Assembly (NCBI GenBank): GCA_029204225.1
Contig: CM055095.1
Coordinates: 74,517,501 to 74,581,500, forward strand
DNA from: Diphasiastrum complanatum
Taxonomy: Eukaryota > Streptophyta > Lycopodiopsida > Lycopodiales > Lycopodiaceae
DNA length: 64,000 nt
Direction: 5' to 3'
The number at the start of each line of letters is the position of its first letter. Position 1 is the first letter of the stretch. Shown here one piece after another: positions 27,401-38,900 of this stretch. Made by a program: the position numbers and the translations under genes. The notes beneath the pieces were generated by a model. It saw nothing but the letters and a program-made list of their open reading frames with translations, was not told where the DNA came from and searched no databases.

Positions 27401-30079
27401 ACATTCCTTTATCATTATCACTTTGTATGTACACATTGCTTTTCAGCAACAGTATCGATATAATAAAAGAAGCTAAGACAATGCTATCTTCCAAATTCGA
27501 CATGACTGATCCAGGCGAAGCTCATTACTGTCTAGGTATTCAAATCCAAAGAGACAAAAAACAGAAGTTGATTTATATTTCTCAGCAAAGATACATTCAC
27601 AATGTCTTAATCAGATACAATCTGATGAATTGCAAATTAGCTCTCTCACCAATGGATCCAGGACTCAAGATGTCGAAGGACCAATGTCCCCGAACAATCG
27701 AAGAGGAGTAGATGCATGAGAATCCTTATCATTCAATGGTACGCAATGATCTGTACCAGACCAGACATAGCCTGCTTCCACAAGGGGGAGCCTATGCAGA
27801 TGCAAATCATGGGCTATCCAGCAATGGACAGCATGCTTTCTATTCCTCTTTTGTGGGGATTTTGTGGTAAGAGTTTGGTGGGGAGTCCAGCGATGGACAG
27901 CCTATCCTCTCTCTCTTTTGTAAGAGTAATCTTTGGTGTAACACACGTGAGGAGTCCTGCGATGTACAGCAGGCCCTCCATCTCACTTTTTGAAGCATCT
28001 CTTATGAAAAAATATGTTAGGAAGCCAATGATGGACTCTAAGGATGTTTCTATGAGAAGAATATATGGAAACTCTTTGCATTTTAGCATACCAGTTATGT
28101 GTATTCGTAGCTTATATCCAGCGATGAACAGCTCACAAACTTATTCTGTCTTTGCTTAATGGTTTCTAAAATCGCTCTTCTGCTATCCAGGGATGGATAG
28201 AAGGAGCTCTGCTGGCTTACTTTATTGAAATAATGCAGTTCTATGTTCTCACAAAACATTGATACTTTTACAATAACTTTTCATTACGTTTTGCAACTCT
28301 TATTTTAGTAAACTGAATGACTATCGGTGCATGTGATACTATAGCGAAATCTGTCATTACGAAGTTTTTAACTACACTCCGGTTCTTACTCGAACCAAGC
28401 GTTATCATACTCGAAACAAAGGTATGCTTTCTACTGATATTCTACAAGACAGAAAATACATTCCACTTACACACCTTTCAACTCTGGAAACGTTGCTAAA
28501 TAACCACATTTGTTGTCAACGTGGTGTAAAGATAGTACTTTCATGGAAAAACAACTATGACAGCATCTCAAGAAGCTTCGTCTGCAAACATTCAGGTATG
28601 AGTTTTTCGTCACCAATTTAGATACGAATGCTACAATACACATACCGGTTAAGGTTTTTGTTTTTTAGACCATGCTTATTCCTTTTCACAAAAAAAAAAA
28701 AAAAAAAAGAGTAACGACGGTTATTATAAACACTATTCCTAATTAACTTTCAGAAAAATCTTGGCCAGTAAAACTTCACGATAAGGGCTCCAATAAGACG
28801 ATCTTAGACAGCATGGAAATGCATAAGATGCGGTCTTAATGAAAGGGTTAGAATGGCACGGATCTGCCCTAATACCTAGTAAAGACATTGGAAATCACTC
28901 TTCAAATATAGTTGTGGTGATAAGTGCAAAAATAATTCTTCCATCCTTTGGTTTGACCATGTTGTCTGGCTCATGATGAAACAACTTAGGAAAGTTCTTC
29001 CCTGACGTTTCTTTGGAAAACCAGCCGAATTCCTTCTTTCTTTGGTTACACAAACCAGCCAGAGATATAGTAAAAGTACACCTTACTTTCCGCTTCATCC
29101 GACAATTTATGATTGAGCATCTATTGTCTTGCTAAAGATCCCTCTACCAAGCTCTTAGCACTTCTAGGAGATGCAATAAATATCTGAGAGATTGTAAGAC
29201 TTCTGAAAAGACCAAGCGTCTCTTCCCTCCATGACAAGTATTGCCAAAACTCAAGCAAAAGGACTGGGAATTTTAATCTAAATTATCCAAGTTCAATTAT
29301 GTCTGGCTCAGAAACTGGTAAGAAAAGAGAATTCTCAAACTTCGAAGGAAAGGAAGGTCAACGCAGCAGTGCAAAGAATGAGTTACCCATAAAAAGGCTG
29401 AACTTTTATAGAGATTTATCGATGTGCAGGACAAGGATATGACGAGGATATGGCAGAACAAGGGGAAGTGACTACATCAGCTACTGATCGTTTCCGGCTT
29501 AATACTTGCAATGGCACAGGTTACCGTAATAGAGTATTCAAGGCTGTCCATGAGAAGTAGTTTTATGCTCTTTTGAGACTTTTTGACATTATAGACGAAC
29601 TTCTTTACATTCGGATGTAACCAATAAAAAAAATGATAAGTATCACCCCTTGAAGTTTTTACAACTGTTATAATAAGTGTGCCTCCTTGTCATTGTTTTA
29701 GATGGATTACCATCACACATAATTGCTACTAGGGTGGCCACATTTCTTATAGGAGCTCTTGGTATTCTGACTCCACTCCTCATGGAGGGTGCAGGCCTTA
29801 AGGCAAATACATACTGGAGTATCCTAAATTACCCACTTTGGAAATACAACTCATCCACTGAATTCCACCCTAATTGAGGCTTTTTCAAAAAAAAGTTGCT
29901 CTATGAAGATTAAATGCGCCTTATTATTAACAACCTGCTCCTTGCAAAATCTTTTCCAGGTTTGTCATACAGTCTACCACAAAATATCAATAGTCTTTTG
30001 GTGGGCAGCTAGCTATCCCTTATGGGGAGCTAACTGCCCCCTAAGGGATTCACTAACTGTGGGTCGGATTGGTTGGTGG

Positions 30080-30149
<70 letters not shown>

Positions 30150-32914
30150 GGACCCTTCCACGCTTTATCTTACTTCGCCACGAAAAATTAAATACGCTAC
30201 ACACGATAATATTTCTTCTAAATACCCCGTAGGTTCTAAAACTACATACTTAGTCCTAAAGTAAAAAAGACTTTGGGCCTAAGTAGTTTCCCTCTCTCAC
30301 TTAAATTTCAAATTTTTGTTTTCCCTCTTCTACCAAAAGATGAGACTTGTTTCACCTTCCAGGAAACCAGGAAATAGTTTAGAAGAATGTTCCTCACTAT
30401 GTTTAGTGAGTGAAGGAGTCTCTACATCCCATCAACTATGAATGCGCCCTACTTCTTACTACAAAAGTTCTCTTTCAAGTAAGTAATCTACTTCATCTCT
30501 CTCACCCACTACTGTAGCTCTTTTATGTAAGCATTGTGCTGTAAGGTAGCATGATCTGCTCATTGGATGTATACTTAATTCATATCAGTCTTTTGATGAT
30601 TGGAAAGATGCAAATGATGGGCTATCCAGCGATGGACAGCATGCTTTGTATTCCTCTTTTGTGGGGATTTTCTGGTAAGAGTTTGGTGGGGAGTCCAGCG
30701 ATGGACAGCCTATCCTCTCTCTCTTTTGTAAGAGTGATCTTTGGTGTAACACACGTGAGGAGTCCTGCGATGTACAGCAGGCCTTCCATCTCACTTTTTG
30801 AAGCATCTCTTATGAAAAAATATGTTAGGAATCCAGCGATGGACTCTAAGGATGTTTCTATGAGAAGAATATATGGAAACTCTTTGCATTTTAGCATACC
30901 AGTTATGTGTATTCGTAGCTTATAGTCCAGCGATGAACAGCTCACAATCTTATTCTGTCTTTGCTTAATGGTTTCTAAAATCGCTCTTCTGCTATCCATG
31001 GATGGATAGAAGGATCTTTGCTGGCTTACTTTATTGAAATAGTGCAGTTCTATGTTCTCACAAAACATTGATACTTTTACAATAACTTTTCATTACGTCT
31101 TGCAACTCTTATTTTAGTAAACTGAATGACTATCGGTGCATGTGATACTATAGCGAAATCTGTCATTACGAGGTTTTTAACTACACTCCGGTTCTTACTC
31201 GAACCAAGCGTTATCATACTCGAAACAAAGGTATGCTTTCTACTGATATTCTACAAAACAGAAAATACATTCCGCTTACACACCTTTCAACTCTGGAAAC
31301 ATTGCTAAATAACCACATTTGTTGTCAACGTGGTGTAAAGATAGTACTTTCATGGAAAAACAACTATGACAGCATCTCAAGAAGCTTCGTCTACAAACAT
31401 TCAGGTATGAGTTTTTCGTCACCAATTTAGATACGAATGCTACAATACACATACCGGTTAAGGTTTTTGTTTTTTTAGACAATGCTTATTCCTTTTCAAA
31501 AAAAAAAAAAAAAAGAGTAACGACGGTGATTATAAACACTATTCCTAATTAACTTTCAGAAAAATCCTCGCCAGTAAAACTTCACGGTAAGGGCTCCAAT
31601 AAGACGATCTTAGACAGCATGGAAATGCGTAAGATGCGGTCTTTATGAAAGGGTTAGAATGGCACGGATCTGCCCTAATACCTAGTAAAGACATCGGAAA
31701 TCACTCTTCAAATATAGGTGTGGTGATAAGTGCAAAAATAATTCTTCCATCCTTTGGTTTGACCATGTTGTCTGGCTCATGATGAAACAACTTAAGAAAG
31801 TTCTTACCTGACGCTTCTTTGGAAAACCAGCCGAATTCCTTCTTTCTTTGGTTACACAAACCAGCTAGAGATATAGTAAAAGTACACCTTACTTTCCTCT
31901 TCATCCAACAATTTATGATTGATGCATCTATTGTACTTGCTAAAGATCCCTCTACCAAGCTCTTAGCACTTCTAGGAGATGCAATAAATATCTGAGAGAT
32001 TGTAAGACTTCTGAAAAGACCAAGCGTCTCTTCCCTCCATGACAAGTATTGCCAAAACTCAAGCAAAAGGACTGGGAATTTTAATCTAAATTATCCAAGT
32101 TCAATTATGTCTGGCTCAGAAACTGGTAAGAAAAGAGAATTCTCAAACTTCGAAGGAAAGGAAGGTCAACGCAGCGGTGTAAAGAATGAGTTACCCATAA
32201 AAAGGCTGAACTTTTATAGAGATTAATCGATATGCAGGACAAGGATATGACGAGGATATGGCAGAACAAAGGGAAGTGACTACATCAGCTACTGATCGTT
32301 TCCGGCTTAATACTTGCAGTGGCACAGGGAGACTTTTTTTTATGTTACCGTAATAGAGTATTCAAGGCTGTCCATGAGAAGTAGTTTTATGCTCTTTTGA
32401 GACTTTTTGACATTATAGACGAACTTCTTTACATTCGGATGGTCCTACGTAACAAATAAAAAAAATGATAAGTATCACCCCTTGAAGTTTTTACAACTGT
32501 TATAATAAGTGTGCCTCCTTGTCATTGTTTTAGATGGATTACCATCACACATGATTGCTACTAGGGTGGCCACATTTCTTATAGGAGCTCTTGGTATTCT
32601 GACTCCACTCCTCATGGAGGGTGCAGACCTTAAGGCAAACACATACCGGAGTATCCTAAATGTGGATTAACTCACTTTGGCAATACAACTCATCCACTAA
32701 ATTCCACCCTAATTGAGGCTTTTTCAAAAAAAAGTTGCTCTATGAAGATTAAATGCGCCTTATCATTAACAACCTGCTCCTTGCAGAATCTTTTCCAGGT
32801 TTGTCATACAGTCTACCACAAAATATCAATAGTCTTTTGGTGGGCAGCTAGGTATCCCTTATGGGGAGCTAACTGCCCCCTAAGGGATTCACTAACTGTG
32901 GGTCGGATTGGTGG

Positions 32915-32994
<80 letters not shown>

Positions 32995-35900
32995 GGACCC
33001 TTCCACGCTTTATCTTACTTCGCCACGAAAAATTACATACGCTACACACGATAATATTTCTTCTAAATACCCCGTAGGTTCTAAAACTACATACTTAGTC
33101 CTAAAGTAAAAAAGACTTTGGGCCTAAGTAATTTCCCTCTCTCACTTGAATTTCAAATTTTTGTTTTCCCTCTTCTACCAAAAGATGAGACTTGTTTCAC
33201 CTTCCAGGAAACCAGGAAATAGTTTAGAAGAATGTTCCTCACTATGTTTAGTGAGTGAAGGAGTCTCTACATCCCATCAACTATGAATGCGCCCTACTTC
33301 TTACTACAGAAGTTCTCTTTCAAGTAAGTAATCTACTTCATCTCTCTCACCCACTACTGTAGCTCTTTTATGTAAGCGTTATGTGCTGTAAGGTAGCATG
33401 ATCTGCTCATTGGATGTATACTTAATTCATAGCAGTCTTTTGATGATTGGAAAGATGCAAATGATGGGCTATCCAGCGATGGACAGCATGCTCTCTATTC
33501 CTCTTTTGTGGGGATTTTGTGGTAAGAGTTTGGCGGGGAGTCCAGCGATGGACAGCCTATCCTCTCTCTCTTTTGTAAGAGTAATCTTTGGTGTAACACA
33601 CGTGAGGAGTCCTGCGATGTACAGCAGGCCTTCCATCTCACTTTTTGAAGCATCTCTTATAAAAAAAATATGTTAGGAATCCAGCGATGGACTCCAAGGA
33701 TGTTTCTATGAGAAGAATATATGGAAACTTTTTGCATTTTAGCATATTAGTTATGTGTATTTGTAGCTTATAGTCCAGCGATGGACAGCTCACAAACTTA
33801 TTTTGTCTTTGCTTAATGGTTTCTAAAATCGCTCTTCTGCTATCCAGGGATGGATAGTAGGAGCTCTGCTGGCTTACTTTATTGAAATAATGCAGTTCTA
33901 TGTTCTCACAAAACATTGATACTTTTACAATAACTTTTCATTACATTTTGCAACTCTTATTTTAGTAAACTGAATGACTATCGATGCATGTGATACTATA
34001 GCGAAATCTGTCATTACAAATACACTCCGGTTCTTACTCGAACCAAGCGTTATCATACTCGAAACAAAGGTATGCTTTCTACTGATATTCTACAAAACAA
34101 AAAATACATTCCGCTTACACACCTTTCAACTCTGGAAACGTTGCTAAATAACCACATTTGTTGTCAACATGGTGTAAGGATAGTACTTTCACGGAAAAAC
34201 AACTATGACAGCATCTCAAGAAGCTTCGTCTACAAACATTCAGGTATGAGTTTTTCGTCACCAATTTAGATACGAATGCTACAATACACATACCGATTAA
34301 GGTTTTTGTTTTTAAGACCATGCTTCTTCCTTTTCAAAAAAAAAAAAAAAGGTGTAACGACGGTGATTATAAACACTATTCCTAATTAACTTTCAGAAAA
34401 ATCCTGGTCAGTAAAACTTCACGGTAAGGGCTCCAATAAGACGATCTTAGACAGCATGGAAATGCGTAAGATGCATTGTCTTTATGAAAGAATTAGAATG
34501 GTACGAATCTGCCCTAATACCTAGTAAAGACATTGGATACCTTTATTGATGATTTCTCTCGGAGAACTGTCACCTACTTCTTAAAGAACAAATCAGAAGC
34601 ATTCAAGTTCTTCAAACAGTTCAAGGCATCTATTGAAAATCAGACCCAGAGAAAGATCAAGGCTCTACGCACTGACGGAGGGGGAGAATTCGTCTCCACC
34701 GAATTCAAGGAGTTCTGCAAGGCGAATCGAATACAACAATAATATTGAACTAGCTACTCACCTCAGTCCAATGGTGTAGCTGAAAGGAAGAATCGGACAT
34801 TCATCAAAAGTGCCAAGACCATGCTGGCCCATGCCTCTCTTCCAAAAAAAGTTTGGGCCAGAAGCTGTTACTACAGCTACCTATCTACAAAATCGATCCA
34901 TCACAAAGGCCCTGAATGGCAAAACCTCTCACGAGGTATGGACAGGATCGAAACGATCACTCAAACATATTCGAGTGTTTGGATGCAAAGCCTACTCTCA
35001 GATTCTTGCTGATCTAAGAAAGAAGTTGGACGACACCAGCAGAAAGTCGATCTTCATCGGCTATTCCCCAGACCACAAGGCATACAAGCTCTACAATCTG
35101 GACACTCAGAAATCGTTCACCAATAGAGACGTCATTTTTGTGCAAGACCAGTTTATCGACCACAAGGGGAAAGCTCCATCGAATTTAGATCCTAGAGTCG
35201 ACACCAGCTCCAAACTCAGGACTGATCTGAAGATCGACATTGACTTTGACAATGAGTCAAACCCTCAACAAATCGAATCACATCAGAGGATCGAAGTTCA
35301 ACCCAGAAGATCGAACCGATCCAGACATCCCGATTTATGGATGATCCAGCCTGCTACTTTGTGCAGGAACCATGCACTGTTTCAGAGGCAATGTCGACTC
35401 CTGATGCTAACTAGTGCAAAATCCACAAGGCTCTATATGGTCTGAAACAGTCACCAAGAGCCTGGTTTTAGAAGATCAATGCATTTCTAATCGAGAATGG
35501 TTTTATTCCAAACTCGGCAGACTCGAATGTCTATTTCAAGTCTGTATCGAATTCCTTCAAAATCATCACTCTTTATGTAGATGATACATTACTATTTAGT
35601 AACAATCTGAATTTATTGAAGGATTCAAAATGCATGTTAGCACAGGAGTACAAAATGACTGATATGGATCCAGCCCATTACTGCCTCGGAATCCAGATTC
35701 ATCGAAATCGATCCAGCAGACAAATTTATATCAGTCAACAACGATATCTCACTAAATGTGCTGGAAAAGTATGGAATGACCAACTGCAAATCGAGCTACT
35801 TTCCACTCGACCCTGGTCTGAAATTATCGAAGGAACAATGTCCTCAAACCGAGGCAGAAAAGGAGGAAATGAAGCAATATCCATTTCACTCCATCAGCGG

Positions 35901-38900
35901 CTCACTGATGTATGCAATGCTCTACACTCGACCAGACCTTGCATACTCGATCAGTTCACTCAGCCAGTTCCTATCAAATCCAGGTCCAACCCAATGGAAA
36001 GCACTCTCGAAGGTCATGTCTAAGCAACAAAACATCTTAGCATATGTTATGGAGGCAGCCAACCTGCCAATATTCTCGAAGGATACACAGATGAGATTGG
36101 GTAGGAGATATCGACACCTGAAGATCAACTTCTGGATTTGTATTCTTATTCAACCAAGGCCCAATCTCATGGAACAGCCGAAAACAGACCTCAGTAGCAT
36201 TATCATCGACCGAATCAGAATACACAAATGCTACCAAGGAGGCAATTTGGCTAAGGAACCTGCTTGTAGATATCGACCTTGCTTAGCCACATCCAACGAC
36301 AATCTATTGTGACAATCAAAGCACAACTGCACTATCTCTAAATCCGAGATTTCATTCTCGAAGCAAACATATCAAAATCAGGTATCACTACCTTAGAGAA
36401 AAAGTGCAAAGCAAGGAAGTGTCATTGGTTTACTGCAGGACAAATTTTATGGCAGCAGATCACTTCACAAAAGCTCTATCAAAGGAGCATCATCTCAGAT
36501 TTAACGACATGCTAAATCTGAAGATCGAAGTTTTTCAGGATCCACATTAAGGGGGAGTGTTGGATTTTAATGCTCAAGTCCAAAATCCATTCAGTAATAA
36601 GCATCCTGAAAAATCTGTCAAAATCCGACTCCATCGACTTCGAAGTCATCGAAGTCCGAAGTCCGACTTCGACTTCCCCATGTATATACACCAACTTACT
36701 CCGAAGTCATCAAAGTCATCGACTTCTCTCATGTATATACACCAACTTACTCCGAAGTCATCAAAGTCATCGACTTCTCTCATGTATATACTTGACATCG
36801 ACTTCACCAACTTACTCCATTCAACTCCCTTCGACTTCTTCATCAACTCACTCAACTGACACCATCGACATCGACTTCATCGAAGTACCCAACGTACTCG
36901 ACATCGACGTACTCTCAATCAACTCCATTCCATCACGTACTCGACATCGAAGTATCCGACGTACTCGACATCGACGTACTCTCAATCAACTCCCTTCCAT
37001 GACGTACTCGACATCGAAGTATCCAACGTACTCGACATCGACGTACTCAACATCTCACTCCATTCCATCACGTAATCAACATCGAAGTATCCGAACGTAC
37101 TCGACATCGAAGTACTCAACATCTCACTCCATTCCATCACGTACTCGACATCGAAGTATCCGACGTACTCGACATCGAAGTACCCAACTAACAACTACAA
37201 GACTTCGTCGACTTGCCCGACTTAGTCGACTTCGACTTTTCATCAGGGAAAAGTCGATCAAAGTATTGTCATAAGACTTTATGGCAGTTCACCTATTTGT
37301 ACATAGTCTTTACTACAAGGCGGCTGTAATCAATTAAGTAGGTAGAAAGCACTGACTTGAAAGACTTGTAAATAATATCTTTCAGTTAGTTATCTATAAA
37401 AGATAGTTAGTTAAGGAATAAACAACGATCGAGCCTCTGAAGCTCTGCAATTTTGCGCCTCACAGATTAGCACTCAGCTTCATGCCCATGTACTCATTTT
37501 TTTGATTTTAATCAAGAGTACACTTTTCACACAATTAATTTGTTCTATTGCGCATTGCTACTGTTTATTCATCTTGATAATTGCTGGTAACTGTAGCACT
37601 TCCGATCCGCAACCATCCGTTGCCTATCTTCCACTGCTAATCCACGTTTTGCTACATGGTATCAGAGCTCATTTTTGGAACACTTGCATGTGAATTGCAT
37701 GTGGTCTTTTAAGCCTCAAGACAACTTGTGGGCTTATTAGATCCAAGATCCTCAAGCTTCCGCTAAACTTTGGTGTCTAGAATTGTGTTTTTACATGCTC
37801 TAGGCCACCCCGATTTGCAGCAAGGAGAATACCCCAAAATCGATCGACATACTCGCTAATCTTCTCATCTTTAAACTAGTCAAAGGTAGTCCCACTTCAC
37901 TAAAATATTTCTCTTGAAATCTTGCAGTAGGAAGTGTGTCTAGATTTGTTTTTTGAATCTTTCCCACATTCATGCCACATCTCCTTTCTACTTCATGGCC
38001 GCCCACCATAAAGACACTAGGTTTTCAAGATACAATGATGCAATCGGATACGTTCTTCACGAGTTTTCTTCTTCAAAAGACGTCTCTAGAGCTCATTGTC
38101 ATCTATCCCACACCAGATTATCCTTGTTGAGTATGTTACATCTGCATCCTTACAAGCTAAGTGTATCATCAATCATGATACAGATTGTTCCACTTGCGCT
38201 CAATGCACAGCATACAAAATGATCACTTTCAAGAATATCAAAGAATGAATCAACTAGCATAATTATTTCAAATAGACAAAATATTCCTCTAATATGAACA
38301 GCTTTAAGTACTCGTGACATTTGGGTTTCCCTCCAAACAAAAAAGATTGTTAAAGAGAAACATGATTAAGATATGTTACTTTTAAAAATCTCTATAGTTT
38401 TTGCAATGGATCTCTAGTTCTACATTTACAAACACTCCCACTAATTTTGAAGCATTGTAGGCTAGCATTCATTAATGATTGCATTCAACAATGGCATAGC
38501 TAGTGATAGATGATAATTGTACAATGCCATAGAAAGTAGCAATCATTATGGAGCAAATATTTTTTTGTTTAAATATTGCACTAAAATGCAATAAAATGGT
38601 ATTAGCATGATTCCACAAATCTACAAATTTATAAAATGGTAGCAGTGTATAAAGATCTTCACAAATCTATAGCATCATTCAAATGGAGGGTACCGATTCT
38701 AAATTGCTCAAAACTCAACCAATGATGACCACTGGCTCTTGTCAATGCTTACTTGGCTCTCCACGGTCAATTGAGCAAATGGTGCCATAGCTTCAATTAT
38801 TGGTGCAAGGAAGAGCTCTTCCACTTTCTCAAAGTCCCTTTGATATGCAATAATTACAAAAAAAAACATGATTATATAGGATTTGAGAAAACAAAGAATT

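Larger units (their letters stand above)
24088..27790 (+). mobile_element. Ty1/copia element C, 5' part (3' end missing)
   Basis: 5' LTR with a TTCG minisatellite, primer-binding site, a nearly intact gag-protease frame, a shortened integrase and RT, then an abrupt break at about 27777 into the 2.8-kb tandem repeats. No 3' LTR of its own was seen. The sequence CCACAAGGGGGAG at 27778-27790 resembles the family's polypurine tract, which would place the tandem array just after it. Codons rich in TCGA words are shared with D, E and K. Confidence 0.8.
27798..34524. repeat. Tandem array of a ~2.8-kb unclassified unit (2.4 copies)
   Basis: Copies 27798-30606, 30607-33453 and 33454-34524 (partial) are nearly identical over their shared length, including poly-A runs (about 28689, 31499, 34337) and, in the two full copies, (CT)n tracts. 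Each copy begins with a six-hairpin array (69-bp spacing), then an exon-like frame, a charged minus-strand frame, and a hydrophobic frame (LDGLPSHIIATRVATFLIGA in copies 1 and 2). Left flank is broken copia C, right flank is 5'-truncated copia D. No transposase, LTR or known domain is seen. It could be an amplified captured gene fragment or a non-autonomous element. Confidence 0.85.
34525..37656 (+). mobile_element. Ty1/copia element D, 5'-truncated
   Basis: Begins inside the integrase core directly after the broken third tandem unit, then RT, RNase H, polypurine tract (TTAAGGGGGAG) and a 1.1-kb LTR. Gag, protease and the 5' LTR are absent. Same broad family as C: it also uses TCGA-rich codons and D-P-G-L-K-[LM]-S-K-[ED]-Q-C-P after RT. 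It is disrupted by several frameshifts. Confidence 0.85.

Noticed and set aside
27813-28202. CRISPR-like pattern: short palindromic repeats at regular spacing
   Set aside because: The DNA is plant nuclear, the repeats are only 12-20 bp and degenerate, the intervening segments are related to one another and identical between the three tandem units, and no cas genes are present.
30013-33077. Ser-Leu and Arg-Glu repeat frames at 29903-30264 and 32742-33077
   Set aside because: Translations of (CT)n tracts on either strand.
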